This document shows, piece by piece, positions 36,552-45,510 of a stretch of 64,000 nucleotides of DNA. The DNA is from Bacteroidales bacterium. Its GTDB lineage: Bacteria > Bacteroidota > Bacteroidia > Bacteroidales > WCHB1-69. The notes beneath the pieces are model-generated. The model ran no database searches. It saw only the letters and a program-made list of their open reading frames with translations, and was not told the origin of the DNA. The translations under genes and the position numbers were made by a program. The stretch lies in assembly GCA_017961265.1 (NCBI GenBank), contig JAGCXN010000036.1:82311-146310 (forward strand). Direction: 5' to 3'. The first letter of the stretch is position 1; every line of letters starts with the position of its first letter.

Positions 36552-37319
36552 ATGGAATACATAGCAGACATCTTGGCGAACTTCTCCCCCATCACCCTGG
36601 AGGAAATGAGTGCGGTGAAACTGATGAACCGCATTGACACCAAGTATCTTGTCTGCATAAAACGTCTGCCCGATATTTTGGAACTTTTGCAATCAGACTA
36701 TTTCGTGCAGGAGAATGCAGGAAAGCGCATCGCGCACTACAACACCCTCTACTACGACACGTCGGACGCCCAAATGTACGTCGCCCACCACGACCGCAAA
36801 CTCACACGCCAGAAGCTTCGGGCAAGGATCTACTGCGACACCGGTGCCGCCTTCTGCGAAATCAAGAACAAGAGCAACAAAAAACGGACGAAGAAAAAAC
36901 GCATCCCCATCGAAGTGGGGCAGTTCGGCGATATGTTGGCGTCCGACGCCACTCGCTCCTTCGTGACAGAAAAACTCCATTACGATATCAGCACGCTCAT
37001 CCCGCAGGTGGAGAACGAGTTCGACCGCATCACACTGGTCAACAAGGGGCTGACGGAGCGGCTCACCATCGACAGCAACATCCGCTTTGTGAACCGGCAC
37101 ACCGGACAAAGTGCCGATGTCCCCGACCTCGTCATCATCGAGCTGAAACAGGACGGCAACGTCCCCTCCTATTTCAAGGAAGTGCTCTTAGGGCTCCGGA
37201 TAAAGCCCAAACGCATCAGCAAGTACTGCCTCGGCACCGCACTGACCAACCCGACGGTAAAAGCCAACCGTTTCAAAATAAAATTACGATATATCAATAA
37301 GTTATCACAAAATATTTAA
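36552..37319 (+). CDS. VTC-domain (polyphosphate polymerase-like) protein
   Basis: 255 residues from the ATG at 36552. VTC features: MNRIDTKYLV (27-36), YYDTSDAQMYVAHHDRKLTRQKLRAR, FCEIKNKSNKKRTKKKRIPIE (first part shown as FCEIKNKSNKKR), and the metal-ligand strand VIIELKQDGNVPS. The basic tunnel and acidic residues are those used by yeast Vtc4 to make polyphosphate. Bacterial VTC proteins with DUF4956 neighbours have no proven polymer product that I know of. No signal peptide, so it is cytoplasmic. It is 3 nt upstream of the DUF4956 gene. Confidence 0.88.
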   Translation: MEYIADILANFSPITLEEMSAVKLMNRIDTKYLVCIKRLPDILELLQSDYFVQENAGKRIAHYNTLYYDTSDAQMYVAHHDRKLTRQKLRARIYCDTGAAFCEIKNKSNKKRTKKKRIPIEVGQFGDMLASDATRSFVTEKLHYDISTLIPQVENEFDRITLVNKGLTERLTIDSNIRFVNRHTGQSADVPDLVIIELKQDGNVPSYFKEVLLGLRIKPKRISKYCLGTALTNPTVKANRFKIKLRYINKLSQNI

Positions 37320-37322
37320 CCG

Positions 37323-38048
37323 ATGATTCAAGAAGAATTCGATCCCGAAATCGCACGCGAATTTGCGGAAGACCTGCAAGCCATCGCCTCCCCCAACGAC
37401 CTGATGGGGATGCCCATCTTCCAAAAGGAAAGTTTGATCACCTTTGCCGTCCTTTTCTGCCTCAACCTGCTTGTATGCTGGATAATGGTGCATTTTTTCT
37501 ATTACAGAAAAGCCAAGCGGAAGGACTACTACTATACCTTTATGCTCTTCAGTGTGACGGTGTTCGTGCTGATGTTCCTGCTCAACAACGTGAACCTCGG
37601 CATGGGGTTCGCCCTCGGTCTTTTCGCCATCTTCGGCATGATCCGCTACCGCACCGAAACAGTGCCGATACGGGAGATGACCTACCTGTTTGTCACCATC
37701 GGTATTTCCGTTGTAAACGGACTGGCCATGTCGCATGGCCTCATCAACCTCGTGTTGATCAACATTCTGGTCATGGTTGTCGTGGGCATCATCGACGGCA
37801 TTTTCGGATCGAAACAGCAACCGGCCAAAATCATCCTTTACGACAAAATTGATTTGGTGAAACATGGGCGCGAGGATGAGCTGAAAGCCGATTTGGAAGA
37901 ACGCACTGGACTCACCATCAACAAGATAGAGGTCGGACACATCGATTTTCTGCGGGATGTGGCCTACCTGAAGGTTTATTACGAACCCATCAGCGACGAG
38001 GTAAACACCATTGACACGATGGTGAAGCACAAGGATTTCATGAAATAA
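37323..38048 (+). CDS. DUF4956 membrane protein
   Basis: 241 residues with four or five helices (about 39-60, 71-92, 95-110, 118-140, 143-160). The conserved loop FAIFGMIRYRTETVPIREMTY lies between helices 3 and 4. The C-terminal ~75 residues form a soluble alpha/beta domain. DUF4956 is commonly found beside VTC-domain genes, which suggests that it forms a membrane channel or scaffold for the polymer made by VTC (inference). Next gene starts 15 nt on. Confidence 0.85.
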   Translation: MIQEEFDPEIAREFAEDLQAIASPNDLMGMPIFQKESLITFAVLFCLNLLVCWIMVHFFYYRKAKRKDYYYTFMLFSVTVFVLMFLLNNVNLGMGFALGLFAIFGMIRYRTETVPIREMTYLFVTIGISVVNGLAMSHGLINLVLINILVMVVVGIIDGIFGSKQQPAKIILYDKIDLVKHGREDELKADLEERTGLTINKIEVGHIDFLRDVAYLKVYYEPISDEVNTIDTMVKHKDFMK

Positions 38049-38063
38049 CCGAAAAAGGTTCCC

Positions 38064-38738
38064 TTGAGACACATTCGCAACATTCTGGTTCTCTTCATCT
38101 TGTGTCTTCCTTTCGTAACGAAGGGGCAGACGCACGAGGTCGGTGCCATCATCGGGGCGGAGTACGAAAAGAAGGTGGCGAAGGGGCTGCATTTCGGCGT
38201 GGACGGGCAGTTGCGGTTCAACCAGAACTTCACAAACTTCGACCGGCTGCGGTTGGGTGCAGGCCTTGACTACACGTTCTGGAAGAAGCGGCTGAAGATT
38301 GGCGCGGCGGGTTTCTACCTGCTGGGCGACGAAGGGAACTACTATGAGCACCGCGGGCGCGTCCAAGCCACCGTAGCCTACACCGAGCGGATCCGGCAAT
38401 TCCGTATCGGGGTGCGTGCGCGGGCGCAGAGCACCTTCTACGACGAACGGCGCGGCGAGCATAAGTTCAACCCCAAGACTTACTTCCGCGGGCGCCTCCA
38501 GCTCGAGTACGAGTTTTTCAGCAAGCCCGTCAAGCTGTTCGCCTCCACCGAATTTTTCCTCCGTCTTTACAAAAAAAACAACTATTTCATTGACGACTTC
38601 CGCACCATCGTCGGCTGCAGCTACAAACTGACACAAGGAAGTTCGCTCACTTTCGCTTTCCGCAGCGAAAATGAAATTCAAGTAAAAAATCCCGAAAATA
38701 TTTATTACTTTTGCATCGTCTATAATTTCAAGCATTAA
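38064..38738 (+). CDS. DUF2490 outer-membrane-type protein
   Basis: 224 residues from a TTG start with AAAAAGG 5 nt upstream. Signal peptide HIRNILVLFILCLPFVTKG. Then amphipathic strands alternate (HFGVDGQLRFNQNF, RLGAGLDYTFWKKRLKIGAA, FRGRLQLEYEFF) and it ends in aromatic YYFCIVYNFKH, as outer-membrane beta barrels of DUF2490 do. It could export or anchor the product of the VTC/DUF4956 pair. Its TAA overlaps the next start (TAATG). Confidence 0.8.
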   Translation: MRHIRNILVLFILCLPFVTKGQTHEVGAIIGAEYEKKVAKGLHFGVDGQLRFNQNFTNFDRLRLGAGLDYTFWKKRLKIGAAGFYLLGDEGNYYEHRGRVQATVAYTERIRQFRIGVRARAQSTFYDERRGEHKFNPKTYFRGRLQLEYEFFSKPVKLFASTEFFLRLYKKNNYFIDDFRTIVGCSYKLTQGSSLTFAFRSENEIQVKNPENIYYFCIVYNFKH

Positions 38739-39925
38739 TGCCGAAGCAAAACCGTTTACGTCCGCACCAAATCGCCTATCTGATTGATGCGGTTATCATT
38801 TTTTTGATTTCACTGCTTGCATTGCTGGACCGTGATCATCTGAGCAACAAATACTATTTCGACTGGCTCAACCTAATCCACTACATTCCGCTCTACGTCA
38901 CGTATGCAATCGTGGTATGTTTTTACCGTGGTTACAAAAAAAGGCGTTCACTTGCCCGCTACCTCACAGGTTCGATGCTATGCTGCGTGGCGGTGTCTGT
39001 CGTATGGTCGCTTTTTTTCTACAATTCCCTGCCTGTCACCCAGAGAGAGAAAACCTACGAGCAATTTCGGCAAAACCAGATCATCTTCAGCGAAAATTCC
39101 ACCAAAAAAATTGCCCGTTGGGTGGATGAAGAACATATCTCCTCCTCACAACTGATTGACTCGTGCAAGGCATACAATGCAGAACGCCGCGCCGTACGCC
39201 AAAACGAACGGAAAACCACACAACAGTACTGGAGACTCCTCCTATTCTTGATTTCCAACCTAACCATTTTCGCAACTGTGACAGCCGTTCATTTCACCTT
39301 CCAGATGATTGAGACAGAGAATGAACGCCGTGAGGCGGAAAAATTGAAAATCGAAGCAGAGCACAAGCTGCTGAAATACCAGCTGAATCCGCACTTCCTG
39401 ATGAATACGCTGAACAACATCCACGCGCAAATTGACATTGACAGCGAGGCTGCCCAAGAGAGTGTAAGGCTGCTGTCGAAATTGATGCGATACATACTCT
39501 ACGAGGCCAACCACGACCGCGTCCCACTCGCCAAGGAGGTGGACTTCCTCTCCAATTATTTTGAAATGATGCGCAAACGATACATCGACACCGTTTCCAT
39601 CGAACTTATTGTTCCAAAGGAAATTCCGAATATCAGCATCCCCCCTGTCCTTTTCATCAATTTGGCAGAAAATGCCTTCAAACACGGCATCACATACGAT
39701 TCCAGCTCTTTCCTGCGTTTTGAACTAAAAGTAGAAAACGACAAAATCATCTGCCATTCTGTCAACAGCAAAATCAAGAACAAAGCCGACATTCAGGAAT
39801 CGTACGGTTTCGGCATTGAAAGCCTTAGGAAACGGCTCGACCTCATTTATGCCGACAACTATACATACGACATTGAAGATACAGAAAATACTTATACCGT
39901 TAATTTAATCATCCCCATCGTATGA
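38738..39925 (+). CDS. LytS-type sensor histidine kinase
   Basis: 395 residues. Helices at about 10-27, 42-60, 70-90 and 168-190, with a periplasmic segment between the third and fourth. A short coiled coil (ENERREAEKLKIEAEH) leads into the His_kinase domain: phospho-His in YQLNPHFLMNTLNNIH, N-box LAENAFKHGI and G-box YGFGIESLRKRL. It overlaps the DUF2490 gene and the response regulator, so all three are translationally coupled. Signal unknown. Envelope or polymer state is plausible from context. Confidence 0.93.
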   Translation: MPKQNRLRPHQIAYLIDAVIIFLISLLALLDRDHLSNKYYFDWLNLIHYIPLYVTYAIVVCFYRGYKKRRSLARYLTGSMLCCVAVSVVWSLFFYNSLPVTQREKTYEQFRQNQIIFSENSTKKIARWVDEEHISSSQLIDSCKAYNAERRAVRQNERKTTQQYWRLLLFLISNLTIFATVTAVHFTFQMIETENERREAEKLKIEAEHKLLKYQLNPHFLMNTLNNIHAQIDIDSEAAQESVRLLSKLMRYILYEANHDRVPLAKEVDFLSNYFEMMRKRYIDTVSIELIVPKEIPNISIPPVLFINLAENAFKHGITYDSSSFLRFELKVENDKIICHSVNSKIKNKADIQESYGFGIESLRKRLDLIYADNYTYDIEDTENTYTVNLIIPIV

Positions 39926-40650
39926 TCAACTGCATTGCCATCGACGACGAACCCCTTGCCCTGAAACAGCTGGAGGGCTACGTGAAAAAGACCCCGTTTC
40001 TGCAACTGGCAGCCACTTTCCATTCTGCTACGGAAGCGAAAGCCTTCCTCTCCGAAAACAGCGTGGATGTGGTTTTCACCGACATCAACATGCCCGACTG
40101 TAGCGGAATGCAGTTCGTCAAAGAACTGGATAATCCGCCACTCATTGTCTTCTCCACCGCCTACGAGGAGTACGCCGTAGAAAGTTTCCGCGTGGATGCC
40201 ATTGACTACCTGCTGAAACCTTACAGCTATCAGGACTTTCTGAAAGCGGCACTCAAGGTGAAACAATACCACGAATGGAAATCAGCGAAGAACGAGCATA
40301 CCGACGAAACGCCCACCGACGAGTACTTCTTCGTGCGTGCAGATAACCAGAGTATCAAGATCTTCACCAACACTATTCTTTACGTGGAAGCAATGAGCGA
40401 GTATATCCGCATCCACTTTAAGGAAAGCAAACCACTGATGACCTTCATGAGCATCAAACTGATGATGGAAACGCTCCCCAACGACCGCTTTATGCGAATC
40501 CATCGCTCCTATATCATTGCCTTGGACAGCATCAAATCATTCCGTCGCAGTGAAGTAGAACTCAGCGACGGCACCGTTCTGTCCGTGAGCGCCACCTACA
40601 AGGAAGATCTTCAAAAATACATTGAAAATAAAACTGTTGGAAGAAAATAA
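39922..40650 (+). CDS. LytTR-type response regulator
   Basis: 242 residues. The receiver domain has IAIDDEPLALKQL (acidic pair), phospho-acceptor Asp in VFTDINMPDCSG and Lys in DYLLKPYS. The LytTR DNA-binding domain follows (FFVRADNQSIKI, ILYVEAMSEYIRIHF, FMRIHRSYIIALDSI). Its ATG overlaps the kinase stop (ATGA). It most likely controls the cluster or the two small lipoproteins directly downstream. Confidence 0.95.
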   Translation: MINCIAIDDEPLALKQLEGYVKKTPFLQLAATFHSATEAKAFLSENSVDVVFTDINMPDCSGMQFVKELDNPPLIVFSTAYEEYAVESFRVDAIDYLLKPYSYQDFLKAALKVKQYHEWKSAKNEHTDETPTDEYFFVRADNQSIKIFTNTILYVEAMSEYIRIHFKESKPLMTFMSIKLMMETLPNDRFMRIHRSYIIALDSIKSFRRSEVELSDGTVLSVSATYKEDLQKYIENKTVGRK

Positions 40651-40656
40651 ACCGTT

Positions 40657-40899
40657 ATGAAAAAAACATTGTTGTTCACCTTCGCACTGATTGCTGCCAT
40701 CGGCCTCACATCCTGCCACAAGGACTGCGTATGCAAATATTACCGCAAGGGGAAGCTCTATGACATAAAGACTTGGAAAGACCGGCACGTGACGGAGGAG
40801 GATTGTGCGGGCATGAATGATTCCTACACGCTGAGCGTGCCTGTCGGAGAATATGCTGACGTGGAATTAGTGGATTACGAAGTGGTGTGCGAGCGGTAA
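40657..40899 (+). CDS. Small Cys lipoprotein, paralogue 1
   Basis: 80 residues. Lipobox LIAAIGLTSCHKD (Cys20), then a CVCKYY core: SCHKDCVCKYYRKGKLYD, T-W-K-D (tryptophan then acidic), EEDCAGM and C-terminal VVCER. It is 6 nt after the response regulator. It aligns with the next gene (C-H-x-D-C-V-C-x-Y-Y, then W-x-D, then C near the middle, then C near the end). Disulfides or metal binding are possible. Family not recognised. Confidence 0.78.
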   Translation: MKKTLLFTFALIAAIGLTSCHKDCVCKYYRKGKLYDIKTWKDRHVTEEDCAGMNDSYTLSVPVGEYADVELVDYEVVCER

Positions 40900-40942
40900 A
40901 AGAAGAATATTAACTAACTAATTAATCTTTAATAAAATAACT

Positions 40943-41179
40943 ATGAAAAAACTATTCTTATTGGCTGCTGTAATCGTCGCCATGCTGACCGCAGCCTGCG
41001 AACACAGCGACTGCGTATGCCGCTACTATGACCAGAATGGCACAGCCGTTGCCCAAGAGGACTGGGACGGGAGCCAAGTTTCCGCCTCTCAATGCCAAGC
41101 AATGGAAAATAACAACGTCGTGGAAGTGGACAACCAGACCATTGTCGCCTCCAATGTAAGCTGCTCCACAGAATGGTAA
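40943..41179 (+). CDS. Small Cys lipoprotein, paralogue 2
   Basis: 78 residues. Lipobox VAMLTAACEHSD (Cys19), followed by CEHSDCVCRYYDQNG, QEDWDGSQVSASQCQAM and final CSTEW. It shares the Cys pattern with the preceding gene (43-nt gap). It overlaps the meaB start by 7 nt, which would couple the pair to meaB. Role unknown. Confidence 0.78.
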   Translation: MKKLFLLAAVIVAMLTAACEHSDCVCRYYDQNGTAVAQEDWDGSQVSASQCQAMENNNVVEVDNQTIVASNVSCSTEW

Positions 41180-42240
41180 CCGAAGATTTTGAGACTGCCC
41201 TTCACGAGCGCGAAGGCATCGAACAGCCGTCGCAGGTAAACCCGTATCTGCAAAAACGCAAGCGCCGTGAGCTCACCACCGACGACTATGTTGACGGCAT
41301 CTTGAAAGGTGACCGCGTCATCCTAAGCCGTGCCATCACCCTTGCAGAGAGCTTGAACCCTGAGCACCAACGGATGGCGCAGGAGGTCATCGAGCGATGC
41401 CTGCCGCACGCCGGAAATTCGCTGCGCATCGGCATTACCGGTGTTCCGGGCGTGGGCAAAAGCACCTTCATTGAGGCGTTCGGCAAGCACCTGACCGGCA
41501 TCGGCAAAAAGATTGCCGTCCTCGCCATCGACCCGAGCAGCGAGCGGTCCAAAGGCAGCATCCTCGGCGACAAGACCCGCATGGAGCTGCTCTCCACCGA
41601 CCCCAACGCGTTCATCCGGCCCTCCCCCTCCGGCCTGACGCTCGGCGGCGTGGCCCGCAAAACCCGCGAGACCATCGTGCTGTGCGAAGCCGCCGGCTTT
41701 GACATCATCATCGTGGAAACCGTCGGCGTGGGACAGTCCGAAACCGTCGTCAAGTCGATGGTGGATTTCTTCCTGCTGCTGATGCTCGCCGGCGCCGGTG
41801 ACGAACTGCAAGGCATCAAACGCGGCATCATGGAGATGGCCGACGCCCTCGTCATCAACAAGGCCGACGGCGACAACGTCCACGCCGCCGAAGTGGCCCG
41901 CTCCCGCTACCAGTCGGCCCTGCACCTCTTCCCGATGAACGAGAACGGCTGGATCGTGCCCGTCGCCACCTGCTCCTCCATCGAGCACACCTCCATCGAC
42001 AAAGTATGGCAGATCATGTGCGACTTCGAACAGCACACCAAGGCCAACGGTTTCTTCGAAAAGAACCGCAACGAACAGAACGTCAAGATTTTCTATGACT
42101 GGATTGACTTCACCATCAAGAACAACTTCTTCAACAATCCGGACGTGCAGACCAAAATCGACGAACTGCTCCCGAAGGTGCTGGACGGCCGCATCACCCC
42201 CTATCAAGCCGGCAATGCCGTCACGATGACCGAAGACTAA
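41173..42240 (+). CDS. meaB: Methylmalonyl-CoA mutase-associated GTPase MeaB
   Basis: 355 residues. Walker A GITGVPGVGKSTF (near 97), switch regions DPSSERSKGSILGDKTRME and VGVGQSE, and NKADGDN (NKxD) base recognition. MeaB loads and protects the B12-dependent mutase, which converts succinyl-CoA to methylmalonyl-CoA in propionate formation. The mutase is not in the window. It overlaps the small lipoprotein gene, so it seems to lie at the end of the two-component operon. Confidence 0.93.
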   Translation: MVTEDFETALHEREGIEQPSQVNPYLQKRKRRELTTDDYVDGILKGDRVILSRAITLAESLNPEHQRMAQEVIERCLPHAGNSLRIGITGVPGVGKSTFIEAFGKHLTGIGKKIAVLAIDPSSERSKGSILGDKTRMELLSTDPNAFIRPSPSGLTLGGVARKTRETIVLCEAAGFDIIIVETVGVGQSETVVKSMVDFFLLLMLAGAGDELQGIKRGIMEMADALVINKADGDNVHAAEVARSRYQSALHLFPMNENGWIVPVATCSSIEHTSIDKVWQIMCDFEQHTKANGFFEKNRNEQNVKIFYDWIDFTIKNNFFNNPDVQTKIDELLPKVLDGRITPYQAGNAVTMTED

Positions 42241-42258
42241 CCTCTCGTTTTTTTTACA

Positions 42259-44523
42259 ATGAAAAAACTTGCGCTCTTCCTGCTTTTCCTGTTCGCCACA
42301 TTCGGAGTTTTTTCCCAAGATTTACGGGGGAAAATATTGGAGATTAACGAGAAGGGCGACACGACACCCGTTGTTTCCGCCTCCATCCAGTGGCTGCATA
42401 CAGCGGTGGGCACCCTAAGCGGCGCCGACGGCACGTTCACCCTTCCCCGCACCAGCACCGACACCCTGCTCATTTCGTTCCCCACATACGAGACCGACAC
42501 GCTGACCATCGCCAGCTCGCAGAACAACATCACCGTCTTCCTGTCGAAATCGCACACGCTGGCAGAAGTGCGGGTGGTGTCCCAAGACGGTTCGTACATA
42601 TCTGTGCAGCCGATTCTTACGACGGTCATCACCACGCAGGGGCTGAGACGCGCCGCCTGCTGCAACCTCGCCGAAAGTTTCGAAAGCACGGTGGCGGTGG
42701 ATATGGAGTACTCCGACGCCATAACCGGTGCCAAGCAAATCGCCATGCTCGGATTGTCAGGCATTTACAGCCAGATACTCTTGGAAAACGTGCCGTACAT
42801 CCGCATCCTCACCCAGCAGTTCGGGCTTGGTTTCGTACCCGGCTCGTGGATGGAGTCCATCAGCATCTCCAAAGGGGTCTCCTCCGTCACCAACGGCTAC
42901 GAGGCCATCACCGGCCAAATCAACGTCGACTACAAAAAGCCTGAAACGAATCAGGAGCGGCTCTTCCTCAACCTGTACGGGAATACAATGGGGCGGGGCG
43001 AGATGAGCCTCAACACCCGCTTCAATGTGGGGAAAAAAGAGCATGCCAGCACGATGCTTCTGCTCAGTGCCGCCGACCAGTTCGCCAAAATGGACATGAA
43101 CAAGGACGGTTTCCTCGATGTGCCCCGCAACCAGCAGGTGAACGTGATGAACCGCTGGGACTACGATGTGCCAAGCAAAATGGAAGGTCGCACCTTGGTG
43201 GGGTTCGTCTGGGACAACCGCGTGGGCGGGCAGAAAAAATACAACTGGAAGAACGACTTCCTGTCCAGCGAAATCTATGGTGTCCACTTGGACAACAAAA
43301 GGTTGGACATCATCACCAAAAACGGGATTCTGCTGAAGGGCGAAGATGAGAGCATTGGAACCATCGCCTCCTACACCGGCACCTGGCTCAAGGGCGTTTT
43401 CGGCCAGCGACCCGTGGAAGCGCAACAGCACAGTGCCTATCTCAACATCTTGTATTCCAACAAATTCGGAAAACAAAAACGGCACAAGCTCACGGCAGGC
43501 GGAAGTGCGCAGTACGACTATTACACCTGCCTGTTCGGCGGTGGGGCGTCAACCGGCACGGAACGCTACACGAGCGGGAAAGTTCACGAAGCTGTCCCGG
43601 GAATTTTTGGCGAGTACAGCTTCATCATCGACAAAAAACTGGTGGTGATGACGGGCATGCGCCTCGACTACAATTTTTACTACCGGCAACTTTTCTGGAC
43701 ACCCCGCTTCCACATCAAGTGGCAGGCGACCGAAAGTCTGGCCATCCGTGCTTCGGCGGGCAAAGGGTACCGCAGCGCGTTCCCCGAGGTGGAGAACCTG
43801 TCGCTGCTCACCTCCAACCGCAGTTTCGACCTTTATCCAAGAGAGACAAAGAGACCCGAAGAAGCTTACAACGCCGGCATCAGTCTGGTGCAGACCTTCC
43901 GGATGCCCGGCGGGAACGGCTCCGTCGCCGTCGATTACTTCTACACCCACTTCCTCAACCAAACCCTCATCGACCTGGACCGCGACGCACACAGCATTTA
44001 CGTCTATAACCTCAACGGTGACTTTAACGGGCACGGCAACGTCTCCCGTTCGCACTCCGCGCAGGTGGAGATAACCCTCTGGCCGATAGCCCGTTTCGAA
44101 ATCCTCCTTGCCTACCGTTTCAACGACGTACGCTACCAGGCAAACGGACAATGGCGCGAAAAGGACTTGATGAGTCCGCACAAAGCACTGGTGAACCTCA
44201 ACTACAGCACCCGTTACGACAAGTGGAAATTCAACCTCACGTTGCAGGTCAACGGGCCGCAGCGGCTTCCCGACATGAGCGGCAACCCCGCCAGCACGCT
44301 GCCCGAGTACGCCCCAACCTACTGCATCCTGAACGGACAGATCACCAAGAAGTTCCGGAGGTGGGAAATCTACGTCGGGGCGGAAAACATGCTCAACTAC
44401 AAGCAGAAGAACCCCATCATTGATGCTGCCAATCCCTTCGGCGAGAACTTCGACGCCACCGTCGTTTATGCCCCCATCACCGGCATCATGGGGTACGCGG
44501 GGGTGCGGGTGACGCTGAAGTGA
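42259..44523 (+). CDS. TonB-dependent receptor, probably metal-related
   Basis: 754 residues. Signal peptide KKLALFLLFLFATFGVFSQ, a carboxypeptidase-regulatory-like N-terminal domain (25-110), plug (about 115-240, including RRAACCNLAESFE and TGAKQIAMLGLSGIYSQIL) and a 22-strand-type barrel ending in a beta-signal-like GVRVTLK. A short insertion MDMNKDGFLDVP has EF-hand-loop spacing. It sits upstream of a heavy-metal-associated protein and Cus-type efflux genes, which suggests copper or another transition metal (inference). No SusD partner, which argues against polysaccharide uptake. Confidence 0.88.
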   Translation: MKKLALFLLFLFATFGVFSQDLRGKILEINEKGDTTPVVSASIQWLHTAVGTLSGADGTFTLPRTSTDTLLISFPTYETDTLTIASSQNNITVFLSKSHTLAEVRVVSQDGSYISVQPILTTVITTQGLRRAACCNLAESFESTVAVDMEYSDAITGAKQIAMLGLSGIYSQILLENVPYIRILTQQFGLGFVPGSWMESISISKGVSSVTNGYEAITGQINVDYKKPETNQERLFLNLYGNTMGRGEMSLNTRFNVGKKEHASTMLLLSAADQFAKMDMNKDGFLDVPRNQQVNVMNRWDYDVPSKMEGRTLVGFVWDNRVGGQKKYNWKNDFLSSEIYGVHLDNKRLDIITKNGILLKGEDESIGTIASYTGTWLKGVFGQRPVEAQQHSAYLNILYSNKFGKQKRHKLTAGGSAQYDYYTCLFGGGASTGTERYTSGKVHEAVPGIFGEYSFIIDKKLVVMTGMRLDYNFYYRQLFWTPRFHIKWQATESLAIRASAGKGYRSAFPEVENLSLLTSNRSFDLYPRETKRPEEAYNAGISLVQTFRMPGGNGSVAVDYFYTHFLNQTLIDLDRDAHSIYVYNLNGDFNGHGNVSRSHSAQVEITLWPIARFEILLAYRFNDVRYQANGQWREKDLMSPHKALVNLNYSTRYDKWKFNLTLQVNGPQRLPDMSGNPASTLPEYAPTYCILNGQITKKFRRWEIYVGAENMLNYKQKNPIIDAANPFGENFDATVVYAPITGIMGYAGVRVTLK

Positions 44524-44562
44524 CGGAAAAATCCATACCTATGCCAACCTAATTGAAGAAAT

Positions 44563-45093
44563 ATGATTTTTAGCATTGACAAGGATACAACCTACACATT
44601 CCATCTGAAGACACAACGGAAAATATTTACAATATTTTGTATAGTGGCATGTGTAATTTCTGCCATTTTGGCTGTTTTTCTAATTCTTATTCAAGCCTAT
44701 ATTGCTCTTCTTGTACCCATTGCTTGGATAGGATGCTGTATCACTATTCTGCTATTGGTCAAAGAGCACTTCAAGGAATACATTACCATTTCGCCCGATG
44801 GGATTACACTATTGGGAGTAAAAGAACGAAGTGAAAACATCTGGAATAACATTAATTCAGAGCAACACATACTATGGGAACAGATTCAAAGTCTTGGTTT
44901 CAGTACTTTTGGATTAGATCCAGCATTTTTATTCTTTGATATGACCGATGGAAGATGCCTTAAGTTCTCCATCGGTTATTTCAAATATTCACACCAAATC
45001 ATTGATATTATACGAAAACACGTCAAATGCAGCAATTTGGGAAAAAACTCCCGATATATGCAAACGAGATTCTCTGACTATGGGAAAAAATGA
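44563..45093 (+). CDS. Two-helix membrane protein with PH-like domain, unknown
   Basis: 176 residues. Helices at about 23-45 and 48-70 and a beta-rich C-terminal region (YITISPDGITLLGVKE, then WEQIQSLGFST, then FFDMTDGRCLKFSI). Same overall plan as 23074-23631 but no clear sequence identity. AT-rich codon use. No function assigned. Confidence 0.62.
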   Translation: MIFSIDKDTTYTFHLKTQRKIFTIFCIVACVISAILAVFLILIQAYIALLVPIAWIGCCITILLLVKEHFKEYITISPDGITLLGVKERSENIWNNINSEQHILWEQIQSLGFSTFGLDPAFLFFDMTDGRCLKFSIGYFKYSHQIIDIIRKHVKCSNLGKNSRYMQTRFSDYGKK

Positions 45094-45101
45094 CGGGGAC
45101 A

Positions 45102-45134
45102 ATAGTTCCCCTTCTTCAGAAGAAGGGGAACTAT
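45102..45134. other. Perfect 14-bp inverted repeat (ATAGTTCCCCTTCT hairpin)
   Basis: ATAGTTCCCCTTCT / AGAAGGGGAACTAT with loop TCAGA. The stem is long and symmetrical but no T-run follows, so it is not a classical terminator. It may be a stabilising 3' hairpin for the membrane-protein gene or a mobile-element remnant. Confidence 0.55.
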
Positions 45135-45192
45135 CGCGCCGCAATTTCGTCAACTGGCTGGCAGAATACCCTATGCTATGCAAAAAAATACG

Positions 45193-45200
45193 TATCTTTG
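45193..45200 (+). promoter_or_regulatory. -7 promoter element for the 59-aa secreted peptide gene
   Basis: TATCTTTG followed by CCGAA, 15 nt before the ATG at 45216. Confidence 0.6.
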
Positions 45201-45215
45201 CCGAAAATTCCTTCC

Positions 45216-45395
45216 ATGAAGAACCGCTTGTCTATCCTATTGCTCCTGTTCACTTTTTGCGCCGTGAATGCCTTGAGTGCGCAGGAGATAAAAGAGAAAC
45301 GACACCAGCGGTATTCCTATGAACAAATGAGTGGAGAGTTGCACAAAGCCTGTGTGGAGGATTCGTTCAAAAAAAACAATCATCAATCCCTATGA
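45216..45395 (+). CDS. Small secreted peptide, unknown
   Basis: 59 residues. Signal peptide MKNRLSILLLLFTFCAVNAL through SA-Q. The mature part is only about 36 residues, charged, with YSYEQMSGELHKACVEDSF. It is preceded by a TAnnTTTG box at the expected distance, which supports expression. A longer upstream in-frame ORF would include the hairpin and is not likely. Confidence 0.5.
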   Translation: MKNRLSILLLLFTFCAVNALSAQEIKEKRHQRYSYEQMSGELHKACVEDSFKKNNHQSL

Positions 45396-45488
45396 ACCTT
45401 CCAGATACAAAGTCTACAGGAGAAAAAACAAGAGCAAATAAAGAATTGTCTCATTACAATTTATAGACTTTTTCTTTAAAAACATTCA

Positions 45489-45510
45489 ATAGTATTAAAA
45501 ATAATACTAT
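45489..45510. promoter_or_regulatory. Operator-like palindrome overlapping the orphan hicB promoter
   Basis: ATAGTATTA-AAAA-TAATACTAT, perfect 9-bp arms. The right arm overlaps the -7 box TATTTTTG (45508-45515) 35 nt before the start. This is the geometry expected for autorepression by the HTH of the downstream HicB-like protein. Confidence 0.6.
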
